This document shows, one piece after another, positions 27,579 to 37,323 of a DNA stretch of 64,000 nt. The stretch is from Micromonospora peucetia. GTDB taxonomy: Bacteria; Actinomycetota; Actinomycetes; Mycobacteriales; Micromonosporaceae. The translations under genes and the position numbers were made by a program. Position 1 is the stretch's first letter. Each line of letters opens with the position of its first letter. The notes under the pieces are model-generated. The model saw only the letters and a list, made by a program, of their open reading frames with translations, was not told the DNA's origin and made no database searches. The stretch spans positions 4,588,001-4,652,000 of the forward strand of contig NZ_FMIC01000002.1 of assembly GCF_900091625.1 (NCBI RefSeq), in the 5' to 3' direction.

Positions 27579-30013
27579 TCAGGCGGCGCGAACGGTGACG
27601 GTCAGCGGTGCCTCGACCGGGGCCAGCCCGGCCGAGCGCACCGACAGCGTCCCGGTGTACGTTCCCGGCGTGCCGAACGTGCGCCGGGACAGCACGGTGA
27701 ACGCGCTGTTGACCCGCATCGCCGGGATGCTCGGCTCGCGCGTGGCGGTCGGCGTCAGCGCCTCCACTTGCCCGTCACTCCAGGTGACCGTGGCGGTCAG
27801 GTCGGCGGTGCTGACCCCGGGGGCGGTGACCGTCCAGGCGGCGCCGGCCGGTGCGCCGACGGCCACGGTGACCGATCGGCCGATCGCCTGCCTACGCCAG
27901 GCCACGTCGGTGGTGGGGAAGAAGTTGACGCCCTGGACCGTCAACCGGCCCCCGGCCACCGACAGGCGCGTGGTGAAGTCGGCGTAGTCGCGTTGTGCCT
28001 GCGGCGTCCATCCCACCTCGGCGGTGGCGATCAGGCGCGGAAGGCTGTAGTACTGCGCCTGGCCGAGGCGGCGGATGAACTCGCCCCAGAGCGCCGATTC
28101 GACACCGAGCACGCTGGTCTCGGCGATGTTCGGGATGAAGGTGCCCGGGTCCCAGTTGTAGTGCCGGTCCAGCCCGCACGGTCCGCCGCAGGCCCAGGTG
28201 CCGCCGAGCGGCTGGCGGGAGTCCTGCTTCTGCGGCACGTACGTGTGGGGGGGGCGGGGGAGAGGACGACCTTGGCGCCGCGCCTGGTCACCGCGTTGGC
28301 GACCGCGGTGCGGTCGCCGTTCCAGTACTGCACCACGGCCTTGTCCTGTGGCAGCGCCGTGCCGGCGTACTCGTTCCAGCCGACCACGGTCTTGCCGAGT
28401 GAGGCGACCGTCGCGTTGAAGGAGTCGACCATCGTGGTGTAGTTCGCGCGGCTGGTGACATGGGCCTCGTCGCCGCCGATGTGCAGGTAGGGGCCGGGGG
28501 TCATGGCGGCGATCTGGGTCAGGACCTGGGTGACGAACTCGTACGTCGCCGGGCTGGCGGCGTCGAGCGTGGAGTAGCCGACGTTGCCGGTGCCGTTGGC
28601 CGGGGCGGTCTGCGCTCCGGTCGCCGGCTTCGGCGCGGCACCGGCCGTGTTCAACTGGGGGATGGCGTGCAGCGCCGCGTTGGTGTGCCCCGGAATGTCG
28701 ATCTCCGGCACGACCGTCATGCCGTTCAGGCCGGCGTAGCGCACGATCTCGGCGTAGTCGGCCTTGGTGTAGAAGCCGGTGACGCCCAGCTCGGTGCCCA
28801 TCAGTTGGCCGTTGTCGTTGTAGGTCATGGCGGTGCGTCCGCTGACCGAGGTGAGCAGGCCGTAGTCGATGCCCGCCGGGTTGCTCGCCGGGTTGTCGAC
28901 GGCGATCCGCCAGCCCTGGTCGTCGGTCAGGTGCAGGTGCAGGCGATTGATCTTGTACTGTGCCGCAGCGTCGATGTACGCCTTGACCTCGTGCACCGGG
29001 TAGAAGCTGCGGGCGACGTCGAGCATCATCCCGCGGTGGGCGAAGCGTGGATGGTCGGAGATGGTCACCGCCGGCACCGTCCACGGGGCGTCGACGACGG
29101 TGTCGGACTCCACCCACTGGGGGAGGAGCTGCCGCAACGTCTGCACCCCGTTGAGTGCCCCGTTCGGCGTGTCGGCGCTGATCTGGATCTTCGCGGTGGT
29201 GACGACCAGCCGGTACCCCTCGGCGGCCTGTCCGGCGGGTCCCTTGCCGGCGCCGACCTCGACGACGATGGGCGCGGGTGCGGAGCTGCGGGTGACCACC
29301 GGCAGCCCGTACCCGGTGGCCGGGCGGAGGAGGCCGGCGAGGTAGGTCGCGGGCGCGGTCGCCTGTGGCCCGACCGCGACGACGGGCGTGTTCCGGTTCA
29401 GGGTGTACGGCGTGCCGCCGGTCTCCGACATCGACACCGGTCTGGGCAGCAGGCCCCGCGAGGGCGCGGGGGCCGGCATCGTGGTGTTCCAGATCTCGAA
29501 CTCGGAGATCGAGTAGCCGTAACCCGCCCACCGCTGGTGTCCCTGCATCCGCACGTGGGACACCGGTTGGGACGAGTTCACCGCGATGACGTCGGTCCGG
29601 GGGCAGGTGTCGCGCTGGACGCGGGCGACGTCGGTCCAGGTGGTGCCGTTGGCGGAGGTCTGCAGGGTGAAGTCACGGGCGCACGCGTTGGGCCAGCTGA
29701 GCACGACGTGGTCGACCGTGGCGGCGGTCGCCAGCCGCACCTGCACCCAGTTGTCGTCCTGGTACTTCGACGACCATCGGGTGCCGCGGTCACCGTCGTT
29801 GACCTGCGCGGCGACGAAGTCGGCCCGGTCGAGTTCGACGCTCGACGCGGTGGCGGCGCCGGTCCGGGCCAGGTTCACCGGCGCGGTTGCGGCGGCGGCC
29901 GGGGCCGCGGAGGTGGCGGGTGCGACGAACGTCGCGGCGATCAGCACGGCGAGGTGCGCCGCGATCGACCGGCGTCTCGATCCGGGGACGGGGCGGGAGC
30001 GCGGAATCGGCAT
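27579..30013 (-). pseudogene. Secreted beta-N-acetylhexosaminidase (GH20) with CBM32, frameshifted
   Basis: ATG 30013 after AGGAGT. Signal sequence (about 1-42), an F5/8-type (CBM32) domain starting NLARTGAATASS, a GH20 N-terminal domain, the GH20 barrel (HLHLTDDQGW; catalytic Asp-Glu in HIGGDEAH) and a C-terminal beta domain. Family role: removal of terminal GlcNAc/GalNAc from chitin oligomers or glycans outside the cell. The frame breaks near 28247-28260, where eight Gs, a C and five Gs occur on the plus strand: KVVLSP ends one frame, and HTYVPQKQDS...WDPGTFIPN continues in another to the stop at 27579. The shift fits loss of one base. A sequencing error in the G tract or a real mutation are both possible; the rest of the C-terminal part looks undecayed. 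Confidence 0.85.
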
Positions 30014-30186
30014 GGGACTCCTTCGTCCGTCGCCCGGATCGCCGGGCGACTGGGTGGCTCGGTACGCCGGCAGTCTGGCCGCACCCCTCTAATTCCGTCA
30101 ATGGGTTGCACATTAATTCGCCGGGCGGTGCGCGTGGGCCGGCGTCGTTCCCCGTGCGGAGCCTCGTAGGCTGTCGGCGCCCCGGA

Positions 30187-30203
30187 GCTCACGCTTTGTG
30201 AGC
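30187..30203. promoter_or_regulatory. Candidate operator between divergent hexosaminidase and ABC operons
   Basis: GCTCACGCTTTGTGAGC: perfect 6-base arms around GCTTT, in the 343-base divergent region (30014-30356). Placement between the two sugar/sulfate-related units makes it a candidate site for the ROK protein. I see no gene in this region. Confidence 0.4.
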
Positions 30204-30256
30204 GCGGGGAAGGCGGCTGGGCAAGGGCGGCTGGCTCGGCAATTTAGTCCGAAGGG

Positions 30257-30286
30257 TTGACATGATTAGCCGCGTACCGAAAGATT
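30257..30286 (+). promoter_or_regulatory. Candidate promoter of the ABC/sulfatase operon
   Basis: TTGACA (30257-30262) with an 18-base spacer and AAGATT (30281-30286), about 70 bases before the permease GTG. The -35 is perfect; the -10 is weak. Confidence 0.45.
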
Positions 30287-30356
30287 CCCTTACCTTGAGC
30301 GCCGCCTGCCGGGAAGGGGAGGCGCCCACATCCGAGTTGGGCTACGGAGGGCCACC

Positions 30357-31172
30357 GTGCCGATAGACGTTCAACCACCCCGGACCCGCGGGCCGGACAC
30401 CACCCGCGCGGCGTCGCCGCCGCGTCGCGCCGTACCGCTGCCGGTGTGGAACCTGCTCGCCGTCGTGCTCGGCCTCGGCATCTGGACCGTGCTCGCCCGG
30501 GTCGGAGTGTCGGGCCTTCCCGGGCCGCAGGCGGTCGCCGTCCGCGCCGGTGAACTCGCGATGGACGGCACCCTGCTCGACGACAGCCTCGCCAGCCTGC
30601 GCCGGGTGCTCATCGGATTCGCGCTCGGCAGCGCCCTCGCGGTGCCGGTCGGCTTCCTCATGGGCTGGTACCGGACGGCCCGGGGCCTGATCGAGCCCTA
30701 CGTGCAGTTCTTCCGCACGATCCCGCCGCTGGCCGTCATCCCGCTGGCCATCCTGCTGATGGGCATCGGGGAGACCCCGAAGATCTTCGTCATCTTCCTG
30801 GCCGCGTTCCTGTCCTGCGTCGTGTCGACGTTCCAGGGCGTGGTGAGCGTCGACGCCACCATGATCAACGCTGCCCGGGTGCTCGGGGCCAACGACGCCG
30901 TGGTGTTCCGCCGGGTCGTGGTCCCCGCCTCCACCCCGTTCATCCTGGTCGGCATGCGCGTCGGCCTCGGCGCGGCGTGGGCGACCCTGGTGGCGGCCGA
31001 GCTGATCGCCGCGCAGGAAGGCCTCGGCTACCGGATGCAGCAGTCGCAGATCTACTACGACCTGCCGAGCATCTTCGTCGGCCTGATCACCATCGGCGTG
31101 CTCGGCCTGATCATGGACCGGCTGCTGCTCGCCGCGGAGAAGCGCCTCACCGGATGGCAGGAACGCCGATGA
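30357..31172 (+). CDS. ABC transporter permease (SsuC/TauC/AtsB-like)
   Basis: 271 residues; GTG start after GGAGGGCCACC. Six predicted membrane segments, with the binding-protein-dependent permease (EAA) loop around [21 protein letters not shown] (about 170-190). Family: inner-membrane channel of importers for taurine, alkanesulfonates, sulfate esters or nitrate. First gene of a six-gene coupled operon, with a 4-base ATGA overlap with the ATPase. A cytosolic sulfatase is encoded downstream, so sulfate esters are the likely cargo (inference). Pyrimidine-precursor uptake by this family is the main alternative. Confidence 0.92.
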   Translation: MPIDVQPPRTRGPDTTRAASPPRRAVPLPVWNLLAVVLGLGIWTVLARVGVSGLPGPQAVAVRAGELAMDGTLLDDSLASLRRVLIGFALGSALAVPVGFLMGWYRTARGLIEPYVQFFRTIPPLAVIPLAILLMGIGETPKIFVIFLAAFLSCVVSTFQGVVSVDATMINAARVLGANDAVVFRRVVVPASTPFILVGMRVGLGAAWATLVAAELIAAQEGLGYRMQQSQIYYDLPSIFVGLITIGVLGLIMDRLLLAAEKRLTGWQERR

Positions 31173-31951
31173 CCGAGAAGATCTCCTTCCGCTCCGTCAG
31201 CCGCACCTTCGACGTGGGCGGGCAACCGTTCCACGCGCTGCGGGACGTCGACCTGGACATCGCCGACCGCGAGTTCGTCACCGTGGTCGGACCGTCCGGG
31301 TGCGGCAAGTCGACCCTGATGAACATCGCGGCCGGCCTCGTCGAACCCACCGGCGGTGAGGTGCTCGTCGACTCGCGGCCGGTAAACGGGCCCAGCCCGG
31401 AACGCGGCGTCATCTTCCAGCAGTACGCGCTCTTCCCCTGGCTGACCGTGCGTCAGAACGTCGAGTTCGGTCTCCGGATCGCCAAGGTCGGGCGGGCCGA
31501 GCGGCGACGCCGGGCGCAGCACTTCATCGACCTGGTGGGCCTCACCGACTTCGCGGACGCGCTGCCCCGGATGCTCTCCGGCGGGATGCGGCAGCGCTGC
31601 GCGATCGCCCGCGCCTACGCCGTCGACCCCGGCATCCTGCTCATGGACGAACCCTTCGGCGCCCTCGACGCCCTCACCCGGGTGCAGTTGCAGGATCAAC
31701 TGCTGGCCACCTGGGGCTCCGAGCGCCGCACCGTCATGTTCATCACCCACGACGTCGACGAGGCGGTCTACCTCGCCAACCGGGTCGTCGTGATGGCGGC
31801 CAGGCCAGGCCGGGTGTACGAGGTCATCGACGTGGACCTGCCGTACCCGCGTACCGAAGCCGTCCGCCTCTCGCCGGAATTCTCCCAGATCCGCAATCGG
31901 GTCTGGCGCGCCGTCTACCACCAGACCTCTCCGGAAGGTGCATCGCTATGA
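31169..31951 (+). CDS. ABC transporter ATP-binding protein (SsuB/TauB-like)
   Basis: 260 residues; the ATG overlaps the permease stop. Walker [11 protein letters not shown]-loop [11 protein letters not shown], signature LSGGMRQR, Walker [13 protein letters not shown] and switch His in ITHDVDEA are all intact. It energises import with the permease and the lipoprotein partner. It overlaps the binding-protein start by 4 bases (ATGA), so the three subunits are probably made in step. Confidence 0.94.
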   Translation: MTEKISFRSVSRTFDVGGQPFHALRDVDLDIADREFVTVVGPSGCGKSTLMNIAAGLVEPTGGEVLVDSRPVNGPSPERGVIFQQYALFPWLTVRQNVEFGLRIAKVGRAERRRRAQHFIDLVGLTDFADALPRMLSGGMRQRCAIARAYAVDPGILLMDEPFGALDALTRVQLQDQLLATWGSERRTVMFITHDVDEAVYLANRVVVMAARPGRVYEVIDVDLPYPRTEAVRLSPEFSQIRNRVWRAVYHQTSPEGASL

Positions 31952-32952
31952 GCCCTCTGTCCCGTCGTGCCGTCCTGGCCGGCCTCGTCGGCCTCGGCAC
32001 CGCCGCCGCCCTCACCGCCTGCGGCGACGACGAGCAGTCCGCAGCCGGCGGCTCCGGCGGTGGCGAACCGGTGAAGCTGGGCTACATCGCCGACTTCACC
32101 GGTGCGAGCCTGATGGCGATCGCCCAGGAGAAGAAGCTGTGGGCCCAGCACGGCCTGAAGCCGGACCTGAAGGTCTTCACCAACGGACCCCTCCAGGTGC
32201 AGGCGCTCGGCGCCGGCGACCTCGACTTCGGCTACCTGGGCCCGGGTGCGATGTGGCTGCCGGCCTCCGGCAAGGCCCGAGTCATCGCCGTCAACTCGCT
32301 GGGGTTCGCCGACCGGGTCATCGCCCAGCCGGGTATCACCTCCATCGCCGCGCTCAAGGGCAAGAAGATCGGCGTGCCGGAGGGTACCTCCGGCGACATG
32401 ATCGTGCGGCTGGCGCTGCGGCGCGCCGGGCTCTCCATCGACGACGTCCAGAAGGTCGCGATGGACGCCAGTACGGTGGTCACCGCCTTCGGTTCCGGCC
32501 AGATCGACGCGGCCGGCATCTGGTACCCGCTGATCGGCACGATCAAGAAGCGGGTGCCGGACCTGACGGAGCTGGCCAAGAACGAGGACTTCTACCCGGA
32601 CATCAGCTTCCCGTCCGCCTACGTCGGGCGCAACGACGTGGTGACCGGCAAGCCGGAACTGGTGAAGAAGGTGCTCGCGGTACTGCGTGCCGCCAACGAC
32701 GAGCGGGCGGCCGACGTGGAGGGGGCGGTCGCGCTCACCGCGAAGTTCCTCAAGTCTGCACCGGTCGACCAGTTGCGCGCCGAAGCCACCAACGCCCGGT
32801 TCCTGCCGTCGGCCGAACTCGCCGCCAAGTCCACCGACGGCACCGTCGCGGGCTGGCTCAACGGCCTCAACGGCCTCTTCAAGGACCTCGGCAAGCTGCC
32901 GGACGTGGTCGACCCGAACACCTACTACGACGCCGCCGCGTACGCGTCCTGA
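31948..32952 (+). CDS. ABC transporter substrate-binding lipoprotein (SsuA/NMT1-like)
   Basis: 334 residues. N-terminus [13 protein letters not shown] with a twin-arginine pattern, then lipobox LTAC (Cys about 29): a Tat-type lipoprotein anchored outside the membrane. The mature part has the NMT1/THI5-like periplasmic-binding fold (KLGYIADFTGASLMAIAQEK; PLQVQALGAGDLDFGY; LKGKKIGVPEGTSGD). Such proteins bind sulfonates, sulfate esters, nitrate or pyrimidines. It is coupled to the ATPase gene and followed after 29 bases by a sulfatase gene, the same logic as the atsRBC importer plus arylsulfatase genes of pseudomonads. Confidence 0.93.
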   Translation: MSPLSRRAVLAGLVGLGTAAALTACGDDEQSAAGGSGGGEPVKLGYIADFTGASLMAIAQEKKLWAQHGLKPDLKVFTNGPLQVQALGAGDLDFGYLGPGAMWLPASGKARVIAVNSLGFADRVIAQPGITSIAALKGKKIGVPEGTSGDMIVRLALRRAGLSIDDVQKVAMDASTVVTAFGSGQIDAAGIWYPLIGTIKKRVPDLTELAKNEDFYPDISFPSAYVGRNDVVTGKPELVKKVLAVLRAANDERAADVEGAVALTAKFLKSAPVDQLRAEATNARFLPSAELAAKSTDGTVAGWLNGLNGLFKDLGKLPDVVDPNTYYDAAAYAS

Positions 32953-32981
32953 GCACCAGTCGTTTCAGAAAGGATCAACCC

Positions 32982-34394
32982 GTGCGGCCCAACATCGTCT
33001 TCATCATGGCCGACGACCACGCCGCGCACGCGGTCGGCGCCTACGGAAGCAAGATCAACCAGACACCGCACATCGACCGCATCGCGACCGGCGGTGCGCT
33101 GCTGGAGAACTGTTTCTGCACCAACTCGCTCTGCGCGCCCAGTCGGGCCACCATCCTCACCGGCACCTACAACCACGTCAACGGCGTGCAGACGTTGTCG
33201 ACCGAGTTCGACAACCGGCAGCTCGTCTTCCCGGAGCTGCTGCGCCGGGCCGGCTACCAGACGGCGTTGGTCGGCAAGTGGCACCTCGGGCACGGCCCGG
33301 AGCACGACCCCCGCGGCTTCGACTACTGGGAGGTCGTGCCGGGCCAGGGCCGCTACCGCGATCCGGTCTTCATCGGCATGGACGGCACCGAGCGGGTCCG
33401 CCCGGGCTACTGCACCAACATCATCACCGACCTGGCCGTCGACTGGCTCGACCAGCGCGACCCGCAGCGCCCCTTCTGCCTGCTGGTGCACCACAAGGCG
33501 CCGCACCGCAACTGGGAACCCGACGACAAGCACCGTGACCTGTACGTCGACGACGTGGCCGTGCCGGGCTCGTTCGACGACGACCACTCCGGGCACGCCG
33601 CCGCGGCCCGGGCCGCACGGATGCGGGTGGACCGGGACCTGACGGCTGACGACATCAAGGAGATGCTGCCGCCGCACCTGGATCCGGACGAGGCCGCGCT
33701 CTGGACCTATCAGCGGTACATCAAGGACTATCTACGCTGCGTCGCCGGGGTCGACGACAACGTCGGCCGCCTGCTCGACTACCTCGACGAACACGGGCTG
33801 ACCGACGACACCATCGTCGTCTACACGTCGGACCAGGGTTTCTTCCTGGGTGACCACGGCTGGTACGACAAGCGGTTCATGTACGAGGAGTCGCTGCGGA
33901 TGCCATTCCTGATCCGCTACCCGGCGGAGATCCCGGCCGGCTCCGCCAGCAACGCCCTCGCCATGAACGTCGACTTCGCCCAGACGTTCCTCGACTACGC
34001 CGACGTGCCGGCCGACCCCCGCATGCAGGGACGCTCACTGCGGTCGCTGCTGCGCGGCGAGGACGTCGGCGACTGGCGGCAGTCGGTGTACTACCGCTAC
34101 TGGGAGCACGACGACGACGAACACCACGTGTGGGCGCACTACGGCGTACGTACCCACGACCACAAGCTGGTCTACTACTACGCCGACGGGCTCGGCCTGC
34201 CCGGCACCTCCGCCACGGCCCAGGAGCCGGAGTGGGAGCTGTTCGACCTGCGGGCCGACCCGTGGGAGATGCGCAGCGTCTACGACGACCCGGCGTACGC
34301 CCAGATCCGGGTGGCGCTAATCGAGGAGTTGGCCCGCGTCCAGCGGGAGTGTGGGGACACCCCGTGGCAGCCCTCGGTGCCGGTCGCCGGGTGA
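32982..34394 (+). CDS. Type I (formylglycine) sulfatase, cytoplasmic
   Basis: 470 residues; GTG start with AGAAAGGA upstream. Metal site IMADDHAAHA (near residues 8-17), the formylglycine motif CAPSRATILTG (Cys about 50 is the residue oxidised by the formylglycine-generating enzyme), GKWHLGH, and the C-terminal metal pair YTSDQGFFLGDHGW. The end WELFDLRADPWEMRSVYDDP is the usual sulfatase C-terminal block. It hydrolyses sulfate esters. There is no signal peptide, so it acts inside the cell on imported substrate, consistent with the ABC genes. No formylglycine-generating enzyme is in the window. The substrate is unknown; amino-sugar 6-sulfates are a guess from the nearby hexosaminidase. Confidence 0.93.
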   Translation: MRPNIVFIMADDHAAHAVGAYGSKINQTPHIDRIATGGALLENCFCTNSLCAPSRATILTGTYNHVNGVQTLSTEFDNRQLVFPELLRRAGYQTALVGKWHLGHGPEHDPRGFDYWEVVPGQGRYRDPVFIGMDGTERVRPGYCTNIITDLAVDWLDQRDPQRPFCLLVHHKAPHRNWEPDDKHRDLYVDDVAVPGSFDDDHSGHAAAARAARMRVDRDLTADDIKEMLPPHLDPDEAALWTYQRYIKDYLRCVAGVDDNVGRLLDYLDEHGLTDDTIVVYTSDQGFFLGDHGWYDKRFMYEESLRMPFLIRYPAEIPAGSASNALAMNVDFAQTFLDYADVPADPRMQGRSLRSLLRGEDVGDWRQSVYYRYWEHDDDEHHVWAHYGVRTHDHKLVYYYADGLGLPGTSATAQEPEWELFDLRADPWEMRSVYDDPAYAQIRVALIEELARVQRECGDTPWQPSVPVAG

Positions 34395-34789
34395 CGGACG
34401 AGGCACCTTCCACGTCGGTCGGCCCGGGCGAGCGGCCGGGACCAGCCGATCCGCGCTGGCCGCGCCGGGTCTACGGGGTGGGCACGGAGCCGGACCCGCG
34501 GTTCACCCTCGCCAACGAACGCACGTTCCTCGCCTGGCTGCGGACCGCCCTGGGGCTGATGGTGGCCGCCGCGGCGGTCAGGGCCTTCGGCACGGACGGC
34601 TCGCGGTGGACGGCGGCCGTGCTGGCGGTGCTGGCCGTCGGGGTGGCTGCCGAGGCGTTCCCCCGGTGGAGCCGCAACGAGCGCGCACTGCGGCAGCAGT
34701 TGCCGTTGCCGTCCACCCCCGTCGCGGTCGTCTCGGCGGTGGGGGTGGTCGCGGCCGGCGTGACGATCGCCGTCGTCGTGTCGATCTGA
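34391..34789 (+). CDS. DUF202 membrane protein (first of pair)
   Basis: 132 residues from GTG 34391, overlapping the sulfatase stop (GTGA). Conserved DUF202 segment FTLANERTFLAWLRTALGLMVAA (about 41-63) followed by two more hydrophobic segments: three predicted membrane helices. The acidic/Pro-rich N-terminus is cytosolic. DUF202/YidH proteins have no established function. Coupling to an ABC-sulfatase operon and to a second DUF202 gene suggests the two work as a heteromer. Confidence 0.88.
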   Translation: MTDEAPSTSVGPGERPGPADPRWPRRVYGVGTEPDPRFTLANERTFLAWLRTALGLMVAAAAVRAFGTDGSRWTAAVLAVLAVGVAAEAFPRWSRNERALRQQLPLPSTPVAVVSAVGVVAAGVTIAVVVSI

Positions 34790-35106
34790 TGGAGCCGCAG
34801 CTCGCCGACCGGGGGGCACAGGCCGAACGCACCCTGCTCGCGTGGCTGCGTACCGCGATGGCGACGGCCACCGTGCTGGTCGCCGTCGGCCGTGAGCTGG
34901 TGCCGCGTCATCCGTTCGCCGGAGGGCTCGTGCTGGCCTGCGCTCCGGTCGCCGTCGCGATGGCCGTCCTGGCCAAACGCCGGTATCGCGCCGTCCGGCT
35001 GCCCACCCACCTCGGCCGCCCGGGAGGTGCCGTTCTGCTGGCCGCCGGCAGCGCACTGGTCGTGGCGGGCGGGTTAGCGGTCCTCGCCTACGTCGTCGCC
35101 CGATAG
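34789..35106 (+). CDS. DUF202 membrane protein (second of pair)
   Basis: 105 residues; the ATG overlaps the preceding stop by one base. DUF202 signature AERTLLAWLRTAMATATVLV near the N-terminus, then two further hydrophobic helices. A TTA leucine codon lies at 35074-35076. Last gene of the operon. Function unknown. Confidence 0.87.
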   Translation: MEPQLADRGAQAERTLLAWLRTAMATATVLVAVGRELVPRHPFAGGLVLACAPVAVAMAVLAKRRYRAVRLPTHLGRPGGAVLLAAGSALVVAGGLAVLAYVVAR

Positions 35107-35247
35107 TCGCCGTGTTGTAGGGCCGTCGCAGCGGAGGTGTCCTCGTCCAGACACGCAGATCGCTTGCGGGCGATCGTTAGCATTGATGTCGCTGGATGGA
35201 TTGCCCGGGTCGGAATGCCGGTCCCGGCACGACGGGGGAGGACGCCG

Positions 35248-36324
35248 ATGCGAGATTCTGACGAGGGCGTGGCCACTACGGGTCCCGGCGCCGCGGCCCT
35301 GTCCCGGCGGCACGTGCTGCACGCCGGGGCAGCGGCGGCGGCCGGTGGTGCGCTGCTGATCGGCGCCGCCGGGGCGGTTCAGGCGGCGCCGCGCGGTGGG
35401 CGGCCTCCGGTCCGGGCCCGTGCCCTGGTCCCCGGTGACCGGGTTCGGGTGGTGTCGCCGGGCAGCACCCCGGACCCCGCCCTGATGGACCGTGGCATCG
35501 AGATCCTCCGTGGCTGGGGGCTGAAGGTGGAACTGGGCCAGCACGTCTTCACCCGGTACGGCTACCTGGCCGGCACCGACGCGCAGCGGCTGGCCGACGT
35601 GAACGCCGCGTTCGCCGACCCGGGTGTGCGGGCTGTCTTCGCCGCCCGTGGCGGCTACGGCACCCAGCGGATCGTGGACCGGATGAACGTGTCCGCCCTG
35701 CGTCGCGACCCGAAGGTGGTGGTCGGGTTCAGTGACATCACCAGCATCCACGGTCGACTGTGGCGCGAGGCCGGCCTGGTCAGCTTCTACGGCCCGATGG
35801 TCAACTGGACGGACAGCCGGACCGGTCCGGACTCGGCCGAGGCGCTGCGCCGGGCGGTCATGACCACCACGCCGATCACCATCAACCGGGATCCGGCCGA
35901 GACCGCCGCCTCGGTCATGGTGCCGGGTCGGGCGACCGGCCGGCTGCTCGGCGGGTGCCTGACCCTTATCTCGACCTCGCTGGGCGCCGGGGACGCACCG
36001 GACTTCGACGGCGCCATCCTGTTCTTCGAGGACGTGGACGAGGCTCCGTACAACTACGACAGCATGTTGACCGAACTGCGCCGGGTGGGCGTGCTTGGCC
36101 GGGTTGCCGGGGTGGTGGTCGGTCAGGTCACCAACAGCGTCGCCGAGCCCGGCGAGTGGGACGCCGTGGCCGTACTCAGGGATCGTCTCTGCGACCTCGG
36201 CGTCCCGGTGCTTGGCGGGCTCCGTCTCGGGCACGGCAACGGCCAGCTCACCATCCCGCTCGGCGCCCGGGCCGCAATCGACGCCGAGGCCGGGACGCTG
36301 ACCGTGGAGGCCGGCGTCCGGTAG
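35248..36324 (+). CDS. Exported LD-carboxypeptidase / MccF-like peptidase (family S66)
   Basis: 358 residues; ATG 35248 chosen for the GGGGGAGGA site 5 bases upstream (longer in-frame starts have none). Twin-arginine signal (LSRRHVLHAG, then an Ala-rich segment) directs folded export. S66 fold: ALVPGDRVRVVSPGS start, ARGGYGTQRI, nucleophile region VVVGFSDITS (Ser), Glu in FFEDVDEAPY and catalytic His in LRLGHGNGQ. Family members cut L,D-peptide bonds in peptidoglycan tetrapeptides or, as in MccF, detoxify peptide-nucleotide antibiotics. Export fits a wall-recycling role. It has no operon partner; a hairpin covers its stop codon. Confidence 0.9.
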   Translation: MRDSDEGVATTGPGAAALSRRHVLHAGAAAAAGGALLIGAAGAVQAAPRGGRPPVRARALVPGDRVRVVSPGSTPDPALMDRGIEILRGWGLKVELGQHVFTRYGYLAGTDAQRLADVNAAFADPGVRAVFAARGGYGTQRIVDRMNVSALRRDPKVVVGFSDITSIHGRLWREAGLVSFYGPMVNWTDSRTGPDSAEALRRAVMTTTPITINRDPAETAASVMVPGRATGRLLGGCLTLISTSLGAGDAPDFDGAILFFEDVDEAPYNYDSMLTELRRVGVLGRVAGVVVGQVTNSVAEPGEWDAVAVLRDRLCDLGVPVLGGLRLGHGNGQLTIPLGARAAIDAEAGTLTVEAGVR

Positions 36325-36330
36325 CCGGAC
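36316..36330. terminator. Small hairpin over the S66 stop codon
   Basis: GTCCGG-TAG-CCGGAC, with the stop codon as loop, in the gap between convergent S66 and XRE genes. Short but perfect; it may act as a bidirectional terminator. Confidence 0.35.
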
Positions 36331-36381
36331 CCGCTTACCGCCGGCCGTCAGGATGACGGGTCAGGTAGCCGCGTCCCGGTC

Positions 36382-37323
36382 TCACGGGGTGTCGACACCG
36401 GGGTCCTGCGGCAAGCGGCTACCGGGGTGTGCCGTGCCTCGGCCTGATCCTGTGGTTCGGCCGGAGGCTTCTGGGGTGCACCAGGTGGACAGGAAGGCGA
36501 GGGCTTGCGCGGTGGGGCCGGTGGGTTCGAAGGTGTAGGTGACGATGGTCAGGTCCGGATCGCCGGGTAGCTGGAGGGCTTCGCCGGTGAGTTCGAGGTC
36601 GCCCGCGATCGCGTGGTGCATCGTCTTGGTGGCGGTGTGGTGCAGCCTCACGTTGTGAGTGGCCCACCAGGTACGAAAGTGCGCGCTGCGGGTGCTGAGT
36701 TCGCCGATCAGATCGGTGAGGCCGCGGTCGTAGGGGGTGCGTCCGGCTTGGGTGCGTAAGGCGGCGACGCAGTCTGCGGCTACGGTCTCCCACTCGCGGT
36801 AGAAGTCCTGCGAGCGGAGGTCGAGGAAGAGGTGGCGGGCGAGGTTGAAGGTGGCACCCGTGCCCACGGCGTCCGCGTAAAGCGCGTGACCGAGTCGATT
36901 CATGGCCAAAACGTCGAGACATCCGTTGCGGGCGTACGCGGGGGCGTTGATGGTGTCGAGGATGCGCTGTACTCCCTGACGGACGATCGTCCGGCTTGTC
37001 GGGCGTCGGGGCGGGCGGCCTGTGACCGCACGTCCGATGGCGTTGGCGGTGTCGGCCAGGTTGAACAGGTGTGTGCGCTCGGCCTCGTCGAGCTGCAGAG
37101 CCCGGAACAGGGCTTCGAGCACCGAATGGGAGACGCCGGCCAGGTTGCCGCGTTCGAGACGGGTGTAGTAGTCGGTGCTGATTCCGGCGAGCATCGCGAC
37201 CTCTTCGCGGCGCAGTCCCTTGACCCGTCGCTTGCCGCCGAAGAACGGCACCCCCGCCTGCTCGGGGGTCAGCCGCTCCCGGCGGGTGATGAGGAAGTCG
37301 CGAACCTCGTCCCGGTTGTCCAC
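36382..37323 (-). CDS. XRE-family regulator with MmyB-like ligand-binding domain
   Basis: 313 residues from GTG 37323, where family members normally begin (DNRDEVRDFLITRRERLTPE); an ATG at 37371 would add 16 residues. The N-terminal HTH covers GLRREEVAMLAGISTDYYTR and ERGNL (about 30-60). The C-terminal part (about 95-290) is the PAS-like MmyB ligand-binding domain. Such proteins often repress the adjacent oxidoreductase gene, here the divergent aldo/keto reductase, in response to a small lipid or redox ligand. The effector is not visible from sequence. Confidence 0.88.
   Translation of the reverse strand: MDNRDEVRDFLITRRERLTPEQAGVPFFGGKRRVKGLRREEVAMLAGISTDYYTRLERGNLAGVSHSVLEALFRALQLDEAERTHLFNLADTANAIGRAVTGRPPRRPTSRTIVRQGVQRILDTINAPAYARNGCLDVLAMNRLGHALYADAVGTGATFNLARHLFLDLRSQDFYREWETVAADCVAALRTQAGRTPYDRGLTDLIGELSTRSAHFRTWWATHNVRLHHTATKTMHHAIAGDLELTGEALQLPGDPDLTIVTYTFEPTGPTAQALAFLSTWCTPEASGRTTGSGRGTAHPGSRLPQDPGVDTP

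Noticed and set aside
30204..30356. SAM or sulfur-related riboswitch before the importer operon
   Set aside because: Only a promoter-like TTGACA and short GC-rich pairings are visible; no conserved riboswitch core was recognised.
34130..34390. Upstream extension of the first DUF202 protein
   Set aside because: It would overlap the sulfatase in another frame for 260 bases. GTG 34391 gives a normal 4-base overlap and a conserved start region.
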